From Pseudomonas putida S13.1.2 (GTDB lineage Bacteria > Pseudomonadota > Gammaproteobacteria > Pseudomonadales > Pseudomonadaceae): a stretch of 64,000 bases of DNA. Location of the stretch: assembly GCF_000498395.2 (NCBI RefSeq), contig NZ_CP010979.1, positions 310,001 through 374,000 on the forward strand, read 5' to 3'. Numbering within the stretch: the first letter of the stretch is position 1; every line of letters starts with the position of its first letter. Of this stretch, positions 55,359-64,000 are shown one piece after another. The position numbers and the translations under genes are program-made. Under the pieces are notes generated by a model. That model saw only the letters and a program-made list of their open reading frames with translations. It was not told the origin of the DNA and made no database searches.

Positions 55359-56801
55359 ATGACCAACCTGCTGCTGTACCAGCGTATCGCCCAGCAACTG
55401 GCCGATGACATCCGTCGCGGTGTCTACCAGCCAGGCGAGCGGGTACCCTCCGTGCGCAAGATGAGTGCCCAGCTCAATGTCAGCCATGCAACGGTGCTGC
55501 AGGCCTATGCCAACCTCGAGGACCAGGGGCTGATCCGCGCGCGGCCGCAATCGGGCTACTACGTGCACCAGACGCCGGCCCTGACCGCGCAAACCCCGGA
55601 CATTGCCCGGGTGGAGCGCCCCGGCCTGGTCACCCGCGCCAGCATCATCCAGCAAGTGCTGACCGAGGCGCGCCGTGACGGCGTGTTCCCGTTCGGCGCT
55701 GCGGTGCCGCATGTAGACTACCTGCCGGTCCGTGCCCTGCATCAGCAAATTGCCAAGGTCACCCGCTTTCACAGCCCGCGCGCGTTCAGCTACATGTTCA
55801 GCCCCGGCTTTGAGCCGTTGCGCCGGCAGATCGCCATTCGCATGCGCGATGCCGGGGTGCTGGTCGACCCCCGTGAAGTGATCGTGACCCATGGCTGCGT
55901 CGATGCCCTGCAAATGTCACTGCGCGTGCTGACCCGCCCAGGCGACCTGATCGCTGCCGAGTCGCCGACGTATTACGGCTTGCTGCAACTGGCCGACCTG
56001 CTGGGCCTGAAAGTGATTGAAATCCCCAGCGACCCGTCCACCGGGATCAGCCTTGAAGCCTTGCAACTGGCGGCCAACCAGTGGTCGATCAAGGCCCTGG
56101 TACTGACTGCCCGCCTGAGCAACCCGTTGGGCGGCACTGTTCCGGAAGAACGGCAAAAGCAGCTGCTGCGCCTGGCATCGGACTTTGACATCCAGATCGT
56201 CGAGGACGACATCTACGGCGAGTTGATGTTCGAGCAAGGCAAGACCAAGGCGCTGAAGGCATTCGACCGGCTGGACCGGGTGATCTACTGTTCAAGCTTC
56301 TCCAAGACCCTGTCCCCCGGTGTGCGCGTAGGCTGGATGATCGCTGGGCGCTATCAGGACGAAATTCAGCGCCTGCAGACCTTTACCACTCATTCGGCCT
56401 GCAGCGTGACGCAGATGGGGGTGGCGGCCTACCTGGAAAATGGCGGTTACGACCGGCACCTGCGTTACATCCGTCAGGAGTATCGCAAGAACCTCAGCGC
56501 CTATCAGTTGGCGGTGCAGCAGCACTTCCCCGAGGGCACCCAGATGACTCGGCCGACGGGCGGTTTCATCCTTTGGATAAGCCTGCCGGGGCGGGTCAAT
56601 ACCCAGGAGCTGCATGTGCGGGCGCTGGAGCAGGGCATCAGCATTGCGCCGGGGCTGATATTCAGTAACACAGAACAGTTCAACCACTGCATCCGTCTTA
56701 ATTGCGGCATCCCGTGGAACAAGGAGGCCGAGCGGGCAGTGATTACGCTTGGTTTGCTGGCTCAGCAGTTGTGCAGGGAGCCTTCGCTCACACTTTTGTA
56801 A
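55359..56801 (+). CDS. MocR-type regulator: GntR helix-turn-helix fused to aminotransferase domain
   Basis: 480 residues from ATG 55359; the longer reading from 55164 runs through a REP element and is rejected. N-terminal GntR winged helix (~8-75): RIAQQLADDIRRGVYQPGER, VPSVRKMSAQLNVSHATVLQAY, GLIRARPQSGYYV. The C-terminal fold-type I aminotransferase domain has VTHGCVDALQMSLRVL, the PLP Asp/Tyr region VEDDIYGEL and the PLP lysine in CSSFSKTLSPGVRVGW. MocR regulators use PLP and amino-compound ligands to control nearby genes; the target here is unknown. Not obviously tied to the genes on either side. Confidence 0.9.
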   Translation: MTNLLLYQRIAQQLADDIRRGVYQPGERVPSVRKMSAQLNVSHATVLQAYANLEDQGLIRARPQSGYYVHQTPALTAQTPDIARVERPGLVTRASIIQQVLTEARRDGVFPFGAAVPHVDYLPVRALHQQIAKVTRFHSPRAFSYMFSPGFEPLRRQIAIRMRDAGVLVDPREVIVTHGCVDALQMSLRVLTRPGDLIAAESPTYYGLLQLADLLGLKVIEIPSDPSTGISLEALQLAANQWSIKALVLTARLSNPLGGTVPEERQKQLLRLASDFDIQIVEDDIYGELMFEQGKTKALKAFDRLDRVIYCSSFSKTLSPGVRVGWMIAGRYQDEIQRLQTFTTHSACSVTQMGVAAYLENGGYDRHLRYIRQEYRKNLSAYQLAVQQHFPEGTQMTRPTGGFILWISLPGRVNTQELHVRALEQGISIAPGLIFSNTEQFNHCIRLNCGIPWNKEAERAVITLGLLAQQLCREPSLTLL

Positions 56802-56844
56802 GGCTTGCCAGCCGCCTGTGGAACATGGAGCATACGCACCTTTA

Positions 56845-57342
56845 ATGCCGGTCTGTCCATTTGCCATGATTGCTTTGCGCCGTTTTGCCCTGATCTTGTG
56901 CCTTGCACCGCTCTGCTACCCGGGCAGTCCAGCTTCGGCTGCGCAGCCGGCAAGCCAGGCGCAGGCAACTCAGGGCAAGCACGTGCAAAAAAAAGTGGCA
57001 GCCAAGCCCGCGCCGAAGCCGGTGGTGAAAAAGGCCGGCAGTAGCAAGGCCAAGGCGCATAAACCGGTAAGCAAGGCGATTGCCAAGCCATTGCCCAAGG
57101 CAAAGCTGGACCTCAGCCTGCCAGTCGATATGGTCGATACCCTCGAGCCGAATGTGGGCACCCCGTCGCCCATCCAGCGGCGCAAGCCTTTGCTGCCGCC
57201 CATGTTCACCGAAAAGCCGGAAACCGACAGCCCGTTCCAGCTTAATGGCCGGTTGATCAATAACGAAATGCAGCTGCAGTTGCGCAATGACAGCCGTCAT
57301 GACGTGGAAGGGGCGGCGATCGATTTCGAGTATCGGCAGTAG
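56845..57342 (+). CDS. Hypothetical exported basic protein, Lys/Pro/Ala-rich
   Basis: 165 residues from ATG 56845 (GGAG 13 bases upstream), or 158 from ATG 56866, which gives a cleaner signal peptide (MIALRRFALILCLAPL... ending ASAA). After the signal comes a low-complexity basic stretch rich in K, A and P (KKVAAKPAPKPVVKKAG), then a more ordered C-terminus (QLNGRLINNEMQLQLRNDS). Such low-complexity proteins are often mislabelled as initiation factor 2-like. Probably periplasmic. No function can be assigned. Confidence 0.6.
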   Translation: MPVCPFAMIALRRFALILCLAPLCYPGSPASAAQPASQAQATQGKHVQKKVAAKPAPKPVVKKAGSSKAKAHKPVSKAIAKPLPKAKLDLSLPVDMVDTLEPNVGTPSPIQRRKPLLPPMFTEKPETDSPFQLNGRLINNEMQLQLRNDSRHDVEGAAIDFEYRQ

Positions 57343-57471
57343 CCGGGAACTGACTGCCGGGTCACGGCAGATTTCATCGTGCCAGCAATTTCAAACGCCT
57401 GTTTGAGCGGTTACTATCCAGGGACGTTCGTCCCGTTTTGTTCCAGGGAGTCCTGATTTTGGTGAATAGCC

Positions 57472-57726
57472 ATGAACTGCCGTGAGGGTTGTGGTGCCTG
57501 CTGCATCGCCCCGTCCATCACTTCTGCGATGCCGCGCATGCCCAATGGCAAGCCGGCTGGCGAGCGCTGCCTGTACCTGACGGCTGCCAACCTTTGCGAC
57601 CTGTTTGGCAAGCCCGAGCGGCCGGCGGTATGTGGCGGCTTCAAGGCGGATGTCGAGGTGTGCGGCAGTGACCGTGACGAGGCAATCAGGATTCTTGGCT
57701 GGTGGGAGCAGATGACGGCGGCGTGA
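57472..57726 (+). CDS. YkgJ-family cysteine cluster protein
   Basis: 84 residues. Cys pattern typical of the CxxCxxCC family: MNCREGCGACC at the N-terminus, CLYL, CDLFGKP, AVCGGF and VCGS. Members may bind zinc or an iron-sulfur cluster; the role is unknown. Weak ribosome-binding site. It lies 30 bases before the START-domain gene on the same strand. Confidence 0.85.
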   Translation: MNCREGCGACCIAPSITSAMPRMPNGKPAGERCLYLTAANLCDLFGKPERPAVCGGFKADVEVCGSDRDEAIRILGWWEQMTAA

Positions 57727-57756
57727 CAGGCTGGATCTTCGACAACAAGGATAAAC

Positions 57757-58365
57757 ATGATGAGATCGTTCAAGCGTATTGCACTGCTGTGTGGCGTGGG
57801 TGTTCTGCTGTCGCCTGCGGCCTGGGCCGAAAACTGGCAGGTGGCCAAGGACGAGGAGGGGATCAAGGTATCCCTCAGCGAAGTGGCGGGCTCCAAGTAC
57901 AAGGCTTATCAGGGTGTCACCGTGATCAAGGCGCCGCTGGCCAAGGTGCAGGCCTTGCAGGAAGACGTGGTCGGGGCCTGCGCATGGATTCACGAGTGCA
58001 AGTCGCAGAAGCTGCTCAAGCATGACGGCGACCAGAGCTGGACCTACACCCAGTTCAATACACCATGGCCGGTAACGCCGCGAGATTCGATTCTGCACGT
58101 GACTACTGTCAAGGGAGCGGACGGCAGCCTGGTGCGTAACCTGAAGGAAGACCCGACCTATCTACCGGAAGAGAAGGGCTTTGTGCGGGTAGCCAAGGTT
58201 GAGGGCTTCTGGAAGCTGGTGCCCAAGGGCGACAGTACAGAGGTGACCTACCAGGTGCACACAGAGCCGGGTGGTAGCGTGCCGGCGATGGTGGCCAACA
58301 AGTTCGTGGTGGACGCGCCGTTCAATACCCTGAAAGGCTTGCGGGAGCGGGCTGAGAAAAACTGA
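57757..58365 (+). CDS. Exported START-domain (lipid-transfer-like) protein
   Basis: 202 residues with a signal peptide (~1-24, ending AWAE). The mature part matches the bacterial START domain: WQVAKDEEGIKVSLSEVAGS, ACAWIHECKSQKLL, QFNTPWPVTPRDSIL, EGFWKLVPKGDSTEVTYQVH, and a late PGGSVPAMVANKFVVDAPF. START domains hold a hydrophobic ligand in a helix-grip pocket; the ligand here is unknown, with a periplasmic location inferred from the signal peptide. AAGGA precedes the ATG. Convergent with gltA, with a shared terminator between. Confidence 0.88.
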   Translation: MMRSFKRIALLCGVGVLLSPAAWAENWQVAKDEEGIKVSLSEVAGSKYKAYQGVTVIKAPLAKVQALQEDVVGACAWIHECKSQKLLKHDGDQSWTYTQFNTPWPVTPRDSILHVTTVKGADGSLVRNLKEDPTYLPEEKGFVRVAKVEGFWKLVPKGDSTEVTYQVHTEPGGSVPAMVANKFVVDAPFNTLKGLRERAEKN

Positions 58366-58420
58366 GGTTTAACGCGGTGCTCCCGCAAGGGTCGAACTGC
58401 GGCCATCAGGACTTGGAATA

Positions 58421-58448
58421 AAAAAGGCTGCCCGAAGGCAGCCTTTTT
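58421..58448. terminator. Bidirectional terminator between START-domain gene and gltA
   Basis: AAAAAGGCTGCC (58421-58432), CGAA loop, GGCAGCCTTTTT (58437-58448): perfect 12-base arms, with A/T runs serving both converging genes. Confidence 0.93.
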
Positions 58449-58465
58449 GCGTTCGGCTAAAAAGC

Positions 58466-59755
58466 TTACTTGCGGTCTTTCAGTGCAGCGATGTCGCGTT
58501 TTTGCTCGCCGGTGTACAGCTGGCGCGGACGGCCGATCTTGTACGGGCTGGAGAGCATTTCTTTCCAGTGCGAGATCCAGCCCACGGTACGTGCCAGGGC
58601 AAAGATCACGGTGAACATGCTGGTCGGAATGCCGATCGCCTTGAGGATGATCCCCGAGTAGAAGTCGACGTTCGGGTACAGCGAGCGCTCGATGAAGTAC
58701 GGATCGGTCAGGGCTATCTCTTCGAGGCGCATGGCCAGTTCCAGCTGCGGGTCGTTCTTGATGCCCAGCTCGCGCAGGACTTCGTCGCAGGTCTGCTTCA
58801 TCACGGTGGCGCGCGGGTCGCGGTTCTTGTACACGCGGTGACCGAAGCCCATGAGCTTGAACGGGTCGTTCTTGTCCTTGGCCTTGGCGATGAACGTGTC
58901 GATGTTCGAGACATCGCCGATTTCATCGAGCATGGTCAGGACGGCTTCGTTCGCACCGCCGTGGGCCGGGCCCCACAGTGCGGCGATACCGGCGGCGATA
59001 CAGGCGAACGGGTTGGCACCCGACGAGCCGGCCAGACGAACGGTGGAGGTGGAGGCGTTCTGCTCGTGGTCGGCGTGGAGGATGAAGATCCGGTCCATTG
59101 CCTTGGCCAGCACCGGGCTGATCGGTTTGATCTCGCACGGGGTGTTGAACATCATGTGCAGGAAGTTTTCCGCGTACGACAGGTCGTTGCGCGGGTACAT
59201 CATCGGCTGGCCCATGGAGTACTTGTAAACCATCGCGGCCAGGGTCGGCATCTTGGCGACCAGGCGCACCGCGGAAATTTCGCGGTGTTGCGGGTTATTG
59301 ATATCCAGGGAGTCGTGATAGAACGCCGACAGGGCGCCGACCACGCCGCACATCACCGCCATCGGGTGAGCGTCGCGGCGGAAGCCGTTGAAGAAGGACT
59401 TCAGCTGCTCGTGAACCATGGTGTGGTTCTTTACGGTGCTGACGAACTGGGCCTTCTGCTCGGCATTCGGCAGTTCGCCGTTGAGCAGCAGGTAGCAGGT
59501 TTCGAGGTAGTCGGATTGTTCGGCGAGTTGCTCGATCGGGTAGCCGCGGTGCAGCAGGATACCTTTGTCGCCGTCAATGTAGGTGATCTTCGACTCGCAC
59601 GAGGCAGTCGCCATGAAACCAGGGTCGAAGGTGAAGTGACCTGTGGCCCCCAACCCGCGGACGTCGATTACATCAGGACCAACGGTGCCGGTTAAAATGG
59701 GCAGCTCGACGGGGGCAGCGCCCTCGATGACCAACTGCGCTTTTTTGTCAGCCAT
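58466..59755 (-). CDS. gltA: Citrate synthase (type II)
   Basis: 429 residues, normal for the hexameric NADH-sensitive Gram-negative enzyme. Conserved [36 protein letters not shown] (active His) and [13 protein letters not shown] (second His), then [11 protein letters not shown]. It condenses oxaloacetate and acetyl-CoA to start the TCA cycle. AGGAGG lies seven bases before the ATG. Its promoter has near-consensus elements (TTGACA-N16-TATAGT). Divergent from sdhCDAB, so two TCA-cycle units share this 352-base control region. Confidence 0.97.
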   Translation of the reverse strand: MADKKAQLVIEGAAPVELPILTGTVGPDVIDVRGLGATGHFTFDPGFMATASCESKITYIDGDKGILLHRGYPIEQLAEQSDYLETCYLLLNGELPNAEQKAQFVSTVKNHTMVHEQLKSFFNGFRRDAHPMAVMCGVVGALSAFYHDSLDINNPQHREISAVRLVAKMPTLAAMVYKYSMGQPMMYPRNDLSYAENFLHMMFNTPCEIKPISPVLAKAMDRIFILHADHEQNASTSTVRLAGSSGANPFACIAAGIAALWGPAHGGANEAVLTMLDEIGDVSNIDTFIAKAKDKNDPFKLMGFGHRVYKNRDPRATVMKQTCDEVLRELGIKNDPQLELAMRLEEIALTDPYFIERSLYPNVDFYSGIILKAIGIPTSMFTVIFALARTVGWISHWKEMLSSPYKIGRPRQLYTGEQKRDIAALKDRK

Positions 59756-59813
59756 GTGGCCTCCTATTAATGCTAGAAATCATCAGACAGACCCCCCACG
59801 CAGGGCCCGCACC

Positions 59814-59841
59814 ACTATAGAGGGATAAATTCAGATGTCAA
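59814..59841 (-). promoter_or_regulatory. Sigma-70 promoter of gltA
   Basis: Minus-strand TTGACA (59841-59836), 16 bases, TATAGT (59819-59814). Near consensus; expected start near 59807 with a ~52-base leader. Confidence 0.78.
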
Positions 59842-59860
59842 TTTGCCTAAAGGCTTGTTG

Positions 59861-59886
59861 AATCAGGCTTTCAAGCCTGATTTTTC
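59861..59886 (+). terminator. Terminator-like hairpin in the gltA-sdhC divergent region
   Basis: AATCAGGCTT (59861-59870) pairs with AAGCCTGATT (59873-59882), followed by TTT on the + strand. It lies upstream of both divergent promoters, so neither known transcript would need it. The rest of the 352-base region (59756-60107) holds the two promoters, the sdhC leader with a GGGCTTGCAAGCCC palindrome at 60002-60015, and nothing else I can support. Confidence 0.55.
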
Positions 59887-59955
59887 CCGAAATTCTCGCC
59901 CATTTACGCCTTTTGTTCGTTAAAGGCAATGCGCTATTTGGGCTACCCCGTCACG

Positions 59956-59984
59956 TTGTCATAAGCAGCCTAACTGTCTATACT
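59956..59984 (+). promoter_or_regulatory. Sigma-70 promoter of sdhCDAB
   Basis: TTGTCA (59956-59961), 17 bases, TATACT (59979-59984). Close to consensus; start near 59991 leaves a ~117-base leader before sdhC. Confidence 0.78.
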
Positions 59985-60107
59985 CGGCACCCGACCGCCA
60001 GGGGCTTGCAAGCCCGAACTGCTGGGGGTCGCCGTTCCCTGGGTGGTGGGTACCTGACCAGTACACTTACCAACAACTTTGCCCTGATTCGCTAGGGGCT
60101 CTTCAGT

Positions 60108-60494
60108 GTGAAAAAAGCCGTGAAAAGCCAACGACCTGTAAACCTAGACCTAAGGACCATCAAGCTCCCTGTCACTGCGTACACGTCCATCCTGCATCGT
60201 ATCTCCGGCGTCATCCTGTTCATCGGCCTTGCCATCATGCTTTATGCACTGGGCAAGTCGCTGGGTTCCGAGGAAGGCTTCGGTGAGGTGAAGGCGTGTC
60301 TGACCAGCCCGCTGGCCAAATTCGTGACCTGGGGCCTGCTGTCCGCCCTGCTTTATCACCTCGTGGCAGGTGTACGCCACCTGATCATGGACATGGGCAT
60401 CGGTGAGACGCTGGAAGGCGGCAAGCTGGGCTCGAAAATCGTGATTGTCATCTCCGTGGTGCTGATCGTTCTGGTGGGAGTTTGGGTATGGTAA
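60108..60494 (+). CDS. sdhC: Succinate dehydrogenase cytochrome b556 subunit
   Basis: 128 residues, three membrane helices. Family motif TSILHRISGVILFIGL near 30-45, and the heme-binding His region LLYHLVAGVRHLIMDMG near 85-100. Starts with GTG (GTGAAAAAAGCC). It anchors the complex, binds heme b and the quinone site with SdhD. The end overlaps the sdhD start by seven bases. Confidence 0.95.
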   Translation: MKKAVKSQRPVNLDLRTIKLPVTAYTSILHRISGVILFIGLAIMLYALGKSLGSEEGFGEVKACLTSPLAKFVTWGLLSALLYHLVAGVRHLIMDMGIGETLEGGKLGSKIVIVISVVLIVLVGVWVW

Positions 60495-60856
60495 CCAATG
60501 TCACGAACCTGTCGCGTTCGGGCCTCTATGACTGGATGGCGCAGCGCGTTTCTGCGGTCGTTCTCGCGGCTTACTTCCTCTTCCTGATCGGCTACGTGGT
60601 CGCCCACCCAGGCATCGACTACACCCAGTGGCATGGTCTGTTCTCCAACAACGCGATGCGGATCTTCAGTCTGCTGGCCCTCGTTGCCCTGGGCGCTCAC
60701 GCCTGGGTCGGCATGTGGACCATTGCAACCGACTACCTGACGCCTATGTCGTTCGGCAAGTCGGCAACTGCGATTCGTTTCCTGTTCCAGGCGGTATGCG
60801 GCGTTGCGATGTTCGCTTACTTCGTCTGGGGTGTGCAGATTCTCTGGGGTATCTGA
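60488..60856 (+). CDS. sdhD: Succinate dehydrogenase hydrophobic membrane anchor subunit
   Basis: 122 residues from the ATG at 60488, which overlaps the sdhC stop; TTG at 60482 would add two residues. Three membrane helices; conserved SGLYDWMAQRVSAVVLAAYF near the start and GAHAWVGMWTIATDYL (quinone/heme region). Translation probably coupled to sdhC. sdhA follows after three bases. Confidence 0.95.
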   Translation: MVTNVTNLSRSGLYDWMAQRVSAVVLAAYFLFLIGYVVAHPGIDYTQWHGLFSNNAMRIFSLLALVALGAHAWVGMWTIATDYLTPMSFGKSATAIRFLFQAVCGVAMFAYFVWGVQILWGI

Positions 60857-60859
60857 TCC

Positions 60860-62632
60860 ATGGCTAGCATTCCAACCATTTCCTTCGACGCCATCATCAT
60901 CGGTGGCGGCGGCGCCGGCATGCGTGCTGCGCTGCAACTGGCTCAAGGCGGCCACAAGACTGCCGTAGTCACCAAGGTCTTCCCGACCCGCTCGCACACT
61001 GTATCCGCCCAGGGCGGCATCACCTGCGCCATCGCTTCGGCTGACCCGAACGACGACTGGCGCTGGCACATGTACGATACCGTCAAGGGCTCCGACTACA
61101 TCGGTGACCAGGACGCTATCGAATATATGTGTCAGGAAGGCCCTGCTGCGGTCTTCGAGCTGGACCACATGGGCCTGCCGTTCTCGCGTACCGAAACCGG
61201 CCGTATCTACCAGCGTCCGTTCGGTGGCCAGTCCAAGGACTTCGGTAAAGGTGGCCAGGCCGCCCGTACCTGTGCCGCTTCCGACCGTACCGGTCACGCG
61301 CTGCTGCACACCCTGTACCAGGGCAACCTGAAAGCCGGTACCACGTTCCTCAACGAGTACTATGCCGTTGACCTGGTAAAAAACCAGGAAGGCGCCTTCG
61401 TCGGTGTGATCGCGATCTGCATCGAAACCGGCGAAACCATGTACATCAAGTCCAAGGCCACCGTTCTGGCCACTGGCGGTGCGGGCCGTATCTACGCCTC
61501 CACCACCAACGCCCTGATCAATACCGGCGACGGTATCGGCATGGCCCTGCGTGCCGGTGTACCGGTGCAGGACATCGAGATGTGGCAGTTCCACCCAACC
61601 GGCATCGCCGGCGCCGGTGTACTGGTCACCGAGGGCTGCCGCGGTGAGGGTGGCTACCTGATCAACGCCCATGGCGAGCGTTTCATGGAGCGTTACGCGC
61701 CGAACGCGAAAGACCTGGCCGGCCGCGACGTGGTTGCCCGTTCCATGGTCAAGGAAATCATCGCCGGCAACGGCGTGGGCCCGAACAAGGACCACGTACT
61801 GCTGAAGCTGGACCACCTGGGCGAGGAAGTGCTGCACAGCCGCCTGCCAGGTATCTGCGAACTGTCCAAGACCTTCGCCCATGTCGACCCGGTCGTCGCG
61901 CCAGTTCCTGTTGTCCCGACCTGCCACTACATGATGGGCGGCGTTGCCACCAACATTCATGGCCAGGCCATCACCATGGACGAAGAAGGCAAGGATCACA
62001 TCATTCCTGGCCTGTTCGCCGTAGGTGAAGTGGCGTGTGTATCGGTTCACGGTGCCAACCGCCTGGGCGGCAACTCGCTGCTCGACCTGGTGGTGTTCGG
62101 CCGTGCTGCCGGCCTGCACCTGGAGAAGGCGCTGAGCGACGGCATCGAGCATCTCGACGCCAGCGACACCGACATCGAAGTTGCCCTGAACCGTCTGAAC
62201 AAGCTCAACGAGCGCTCCACTGGCGAAGACGTTGCCAGCCTCAAGCGCGAGCTGCAGAGCTGCATGCAGAACTACTTCGGTGTATTCCGTACTGGCGAAT
62301 ACATGCTGAAGGGTATCGAGCAACTGGCCGGCCTGCGTGACCGCATCGCCAACGTCAAGATCAACGACAAGTCCCAGGCCTTCAACACCGCGCGTATCGA
62401 AGCGCTGGAGCTGCAGAACCTGCTGGAAGTCGCCGAAGCTACCGCCATCGCGGCCGAAGCCCGTAAAGAGTCCCGCGGTGCTCACGCCCGTGAAGACTTC
62501 GAAGACCGTGACGACGAAAACTGGCTGTGCCACACCCTGTACTACCCGGGTGAGAAGCGCGTTGCCAAGCGCGGCGTCAACTTTGCGCCGAAGACCGTAC
62601 CGGCCTTCGAGCCAAAAATCCGGACTTACTAA
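60860..62632 (+). CDS. sdhA: Succinate dehydrogenase flavoprotein subunit
   Basis: 590 residues. N-terminal FAD fold [20 protein letters not shown]-linkage His segment [11 protein letters not shown]; substrate site [21 protein letters not shown]; active region [16 protein letters not shown]; and [19 protein letters not shown]. It oxidises succinate to fumarate on the cytoplasmic side and passes electrons to SdhB. Two bases separate it from the SdhB reading frame. Confidence 0.97.
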   Translation: MASIPTISFDAIIIGGGGAGMRAALQLAQGGHKTAVVTKVFPTRSHTVSAQGGITCAIASADPNDDWRWHMYDTVKGSDYIGDQDAIEYMCQEGPAAVFELDHMGLPFSRTETGRIYQRPFGGQSKDFGKGGQAARTCAASDRTGHALLHTLYQGNLKAGTTFLNEYYAVDLVKNQEGAFVGVIAICIETGETMYIKSKATVLATGGAGRIYASTTNALINTGDGIGMALRAGVPVQDIEMWQFHPTGIAGAGVLVTEGCRGEGGYLINAHGERFMERYAPNAKDLAGRDVVARSMVKEIIAGNGVGPNKDHVLLKLDHLGEEVLHSRLPGICELSKTFAHVDPVVAPVPVVPTCHYMMGGVATNIHGQAITMDEEGKDHIIPGLFAVGEVACVSVHGANRLGGNSLLDLVVFGRAAGLHLEKALSDGIEHLDASDTDIEVALNRLNKLNERSTGEDVASLKRELQSCMQNYFGVFRTGEYMLKGIEQLAGLRDRIANVKINDKSQAFNTARIEALELQNLLEVAEATAIAAEARKESRGAHAREDFEDRDDENWLCHTLYYPGEKRVAKRGVNFAPKTVPAFEPKIRTY

Positions 62633-62643
62633 GGGTGGCTGCT

Positions 62644-63348
62644 ATGTTGAAAGTCGAAGTTTATCGTTACAACCCCGACACCGACTCGGCGCCCAAGATG
62701 GAGTCGTTCGACGTGGATACCGGCGGCAAGGACCTGATGGTTCTCGATGTATTGGCGCTGATCAAGGAAAAGGACGAGGGTTTCTCGTATCGTCGCTCGT
62801 GCCGTGAAGGCGTGTGCGGTTCCGATGGCATGAACATGAACGGCAAGAACGGCCTGGCCTGCATCACCCCGCTGTCGGGTGTGGTCAAAGGCAACAAGCT
62901 GATCCTGCGCCCGCTGCCAGGCCTGCCGGTCATTCGTGACCTGGTGGTCGACATGAGCATCTTCTATAAGCAGTACGAGAAGGTGAAGCCATTCCTGCAG
63001 AACGATACGCCAGCACCGGCCATCGAGCGTCTGCAGTCGCCTGAAGAGCGTGACAAGCTGGACGGTCTGTACGAGTGCATCCTGTGCGCTTGCTGCTCGA
63101 CTTCCTGCCCGTCGTTCTGGTGGAACCCGGACAAGTTCCTGGGCCCCGCCGCACTGCTGCAGGCCTACCGCTTCCTGGCCGATAGCCGTGACACCAAGAC
63201 TCAGGAGCGCCTGGCGTCCCTGGATGACCCGTTCAGCGTATTCCGCTGCCGCGGGATCATGAACTGCGTAAACGTTTGCCCGAAAGGTCTGAACCCGACC
63301 AAGGCAATCGGTCACGTACGTAACATGCTGCTGCAAAGCGGCACCTGA
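62644..63348 (+). CDS. sdhB: Succinate dehydrogenase iron-sulfur subunit
   Basis: 234 residues from ATG 62644, preceded by AAGGGTGG; a GTG at 62635 is a less likely start. 2Fe-2S cluster: SCREGVCGSDGMNMNGKNGLAC. 4Fe-4S and 3Fe-4S clusters: CILCACCSTSCPSFWW and CRGIMNCVNVCPKGLNP. It carries electrons from SdhA to the quinone site. Last gene of sdhCDAB. Confidence 0.97.
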   Translation: MLKVEVYRYNPDTDSAPKMESFDVDTGGKDLMVLDVLALIKEKDEGFSYRRSCREGVCGSDGMNMNGKNGLACITPLSGVVKGNKLILRPLPGLPVIRDLVVDMSIFYKQYEKVKPFLQNDTPAPAIERLQSPEERDKLDGLYECILCACCSTSCPSFWWNPDKFLGPAALLQAYRFLADSRDTKTQERLASLDDPFSVFRCRGIMNCVNVCPKGLNPTKAIGHVRNMLLQSGT

Positions 63349-63378
63349 TACAACGTGTTGTACCTGCAGTATGCCGAG

Positions 63379-63398
63379 GTGCGGGTGTGAGCCCGCAC
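63379..63398. other. Hairpin in the sdhB-sucA intergenic region
   Basis: GTGCGGG-TGTGAG-CCCGCAC, perfect seven-base arms, 30 bases after sdhB, without a T-run. It may protect the sdh mRNA or allow partial read-through into sucA. The 244-base gap shows no other gene. Confidence 0.5.
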
Positions 63399-63592
63399 TG
63401 AGGTAAAACCCGAACAAGGGCCCACAAAGCCCGCGTTCATACCTATGAAGATATGAGACCAGCAGGGGCTTTCCGGGCTGGTACCCGGAAAATCAGCAGG
63501 ATCCAAGTGGCGTGGTTCAGTCGCTTTATTCGGACTTTTCCAGGTTTGCTGTGGCTCTTGTCGATCAGTCCCCTAATCGAGGGTGACCAAGC

Positions 63593-64000
63593 ATGCAAGA
63601 AAGCGTGATGCAGCGCATGTGGGATAGCGCCCACCTTTCAGGTGGTAACGCTGCATATGTGGAAGAGCTCTACGAACTCTACCTGCACGACCCTAACGCT
63701 GTGCCAGAAGAGTGGCGCACTTACTTCCAGAAGTTGCCAGCCGACGGCAGCACCGCTACTGATGTATCGCACTCGACAATCCGCGACCATTTCGTACTGC
63801 TGGCAAAGAACCAGCGCCGCGCCCAACCGGTATCCGCCGGGAGCGTGAGCAGTGAACACGAGAAGAAGCAGGTTGAAGTTCTGCGACTGATCCAGGCCTA
63901 TCGTATGCGCGGCCATCAGGCTGCCAAGCTCGACCCGTTGGGGTTGTGGCAGCGCCCTGCGCCCGTAGACCTGTCGATCAATCACTACGGCTTGACCAAT
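63593..64000 (+). CDS. sucA: 2-oxoglutarate dehydrogenase E1 component, N-terminal part, runs off window
   Basis: First 136 codons visible. ATG 63593 is preceded by GAGGGTGA. The start MQESVMQRMWDSAHLSGGNA followed by AYVEELYELYL, PEEWRTYFQKLP, VEVLRLIQAYRMRGHQAAKLDPLG is typical of SucA. It decarboxylates 2-oxoglutarate with thiamine diphosphate. It follows sdhB on the same strand, as in other pseudomonads with a sdh-suc cluster. Confidence 0.95.
   Translation, partial: MQESVMQRMWDSAHLSGGNAAYVEELYELYLHDPNAVPEEWRTYFQKLPADGSTATDVSHSTIRDHFVLLAKNQRRAQPVSAGSVSSEHEKKQVEVLRLIQAYRMRGHQAAKLDPLGLWQRPAPVDLSINHYGLTN

Noticed and set aside
60356..62533. 725-codon minus-strand ORF opposite sdhC-sdhD-sdhA
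   Set aside because: Covers three well-known genes in reverse and shows no family motif.

Overview
The window is a GC-rich chromosomal segment of a fluorescent Pseudomonas, most likely of the P. putida group. It carries a pyoverdine (pvd) locus running into azurin, an ECF sigma factor, the ETF genes, gltA, sdhCDAB and sucA. From memory this order resembles P. putida KT2440; no search was run. There are no tRNA, rRNA or CRISPR features.

Region 1 (1-30585, + strand): four consecutive NRPS genes, the first cut by the window edge. Residues at the adenylation-pocket positions read as Thr | D-Ser-Gly-Thr-Lys | D-Asp-X-Lys-Ser, if the genes act in order. The module for X has a code I cannot assign. 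Two adenylation-domain pairs are almost identical copies (about 99.5% for Thr, about 99% for Ser). The thioesterase-bearing last gene is broken by a one-base deletion inside one of these copies. A very long inverted-repeat terminator closes the operon.

Region 2 (30742-46203): receptor, periplasmic maturation and export. On the minus strand pvdM-pvdO-ptaA-pvdE form one operon, followed by fpvA. pvdP is divergent from pvdM. pvdR-pvdT-opmQ is a separate minus-strand operon. Three exact TAAAT-N16-CGT iron-starvation boxes (PvdS type) sit before pvdM, pvdP and pvdR, and a one-mismatch version precedes fpvA. Ferribactin made by the NRPSs would be exported by PvdE. It would be matured in the periplasm by PvdM, PvdP, PvdO and PtaA, secreted by PvdRT-OpmQ and taken back as the ferric complex by FpvA. 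FpvA carries an N-terminal signalling domain that should act with the FpvI-like sigma factor at 45727, but no FpvR anti-sigma gene lies in the window. An azurin gene is divergent from fpvI.

Region 3 (46372-49044): a receiver-like protein without its phospho-acceptor Asp, an MFS transporter, and an mqsRA toxin-antitoxin module with a perfect MqsA-type operator.

Region 4 (49116-58365): ETF-ubiquinone oxidoreductase, divergent from etfBA across a 550-bp region that holds a promoter with a PsrA-like box and a candidate structured etfBA leader. Then come a periplasmic binding protein followed by two small envelope lipoproteins, a REP pair, a MocR-type regulator, a basic secreted protein, a YkgJ-type cysteine-cluster protein and a START-domain protein.

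Region 5 (58466-64000): gltA divergent from sdhCDAB, then the start of sucA. Clear sigma-70 promoters are visible for gltA and sdhC, with an unexplained terminator-like hairpin between them.
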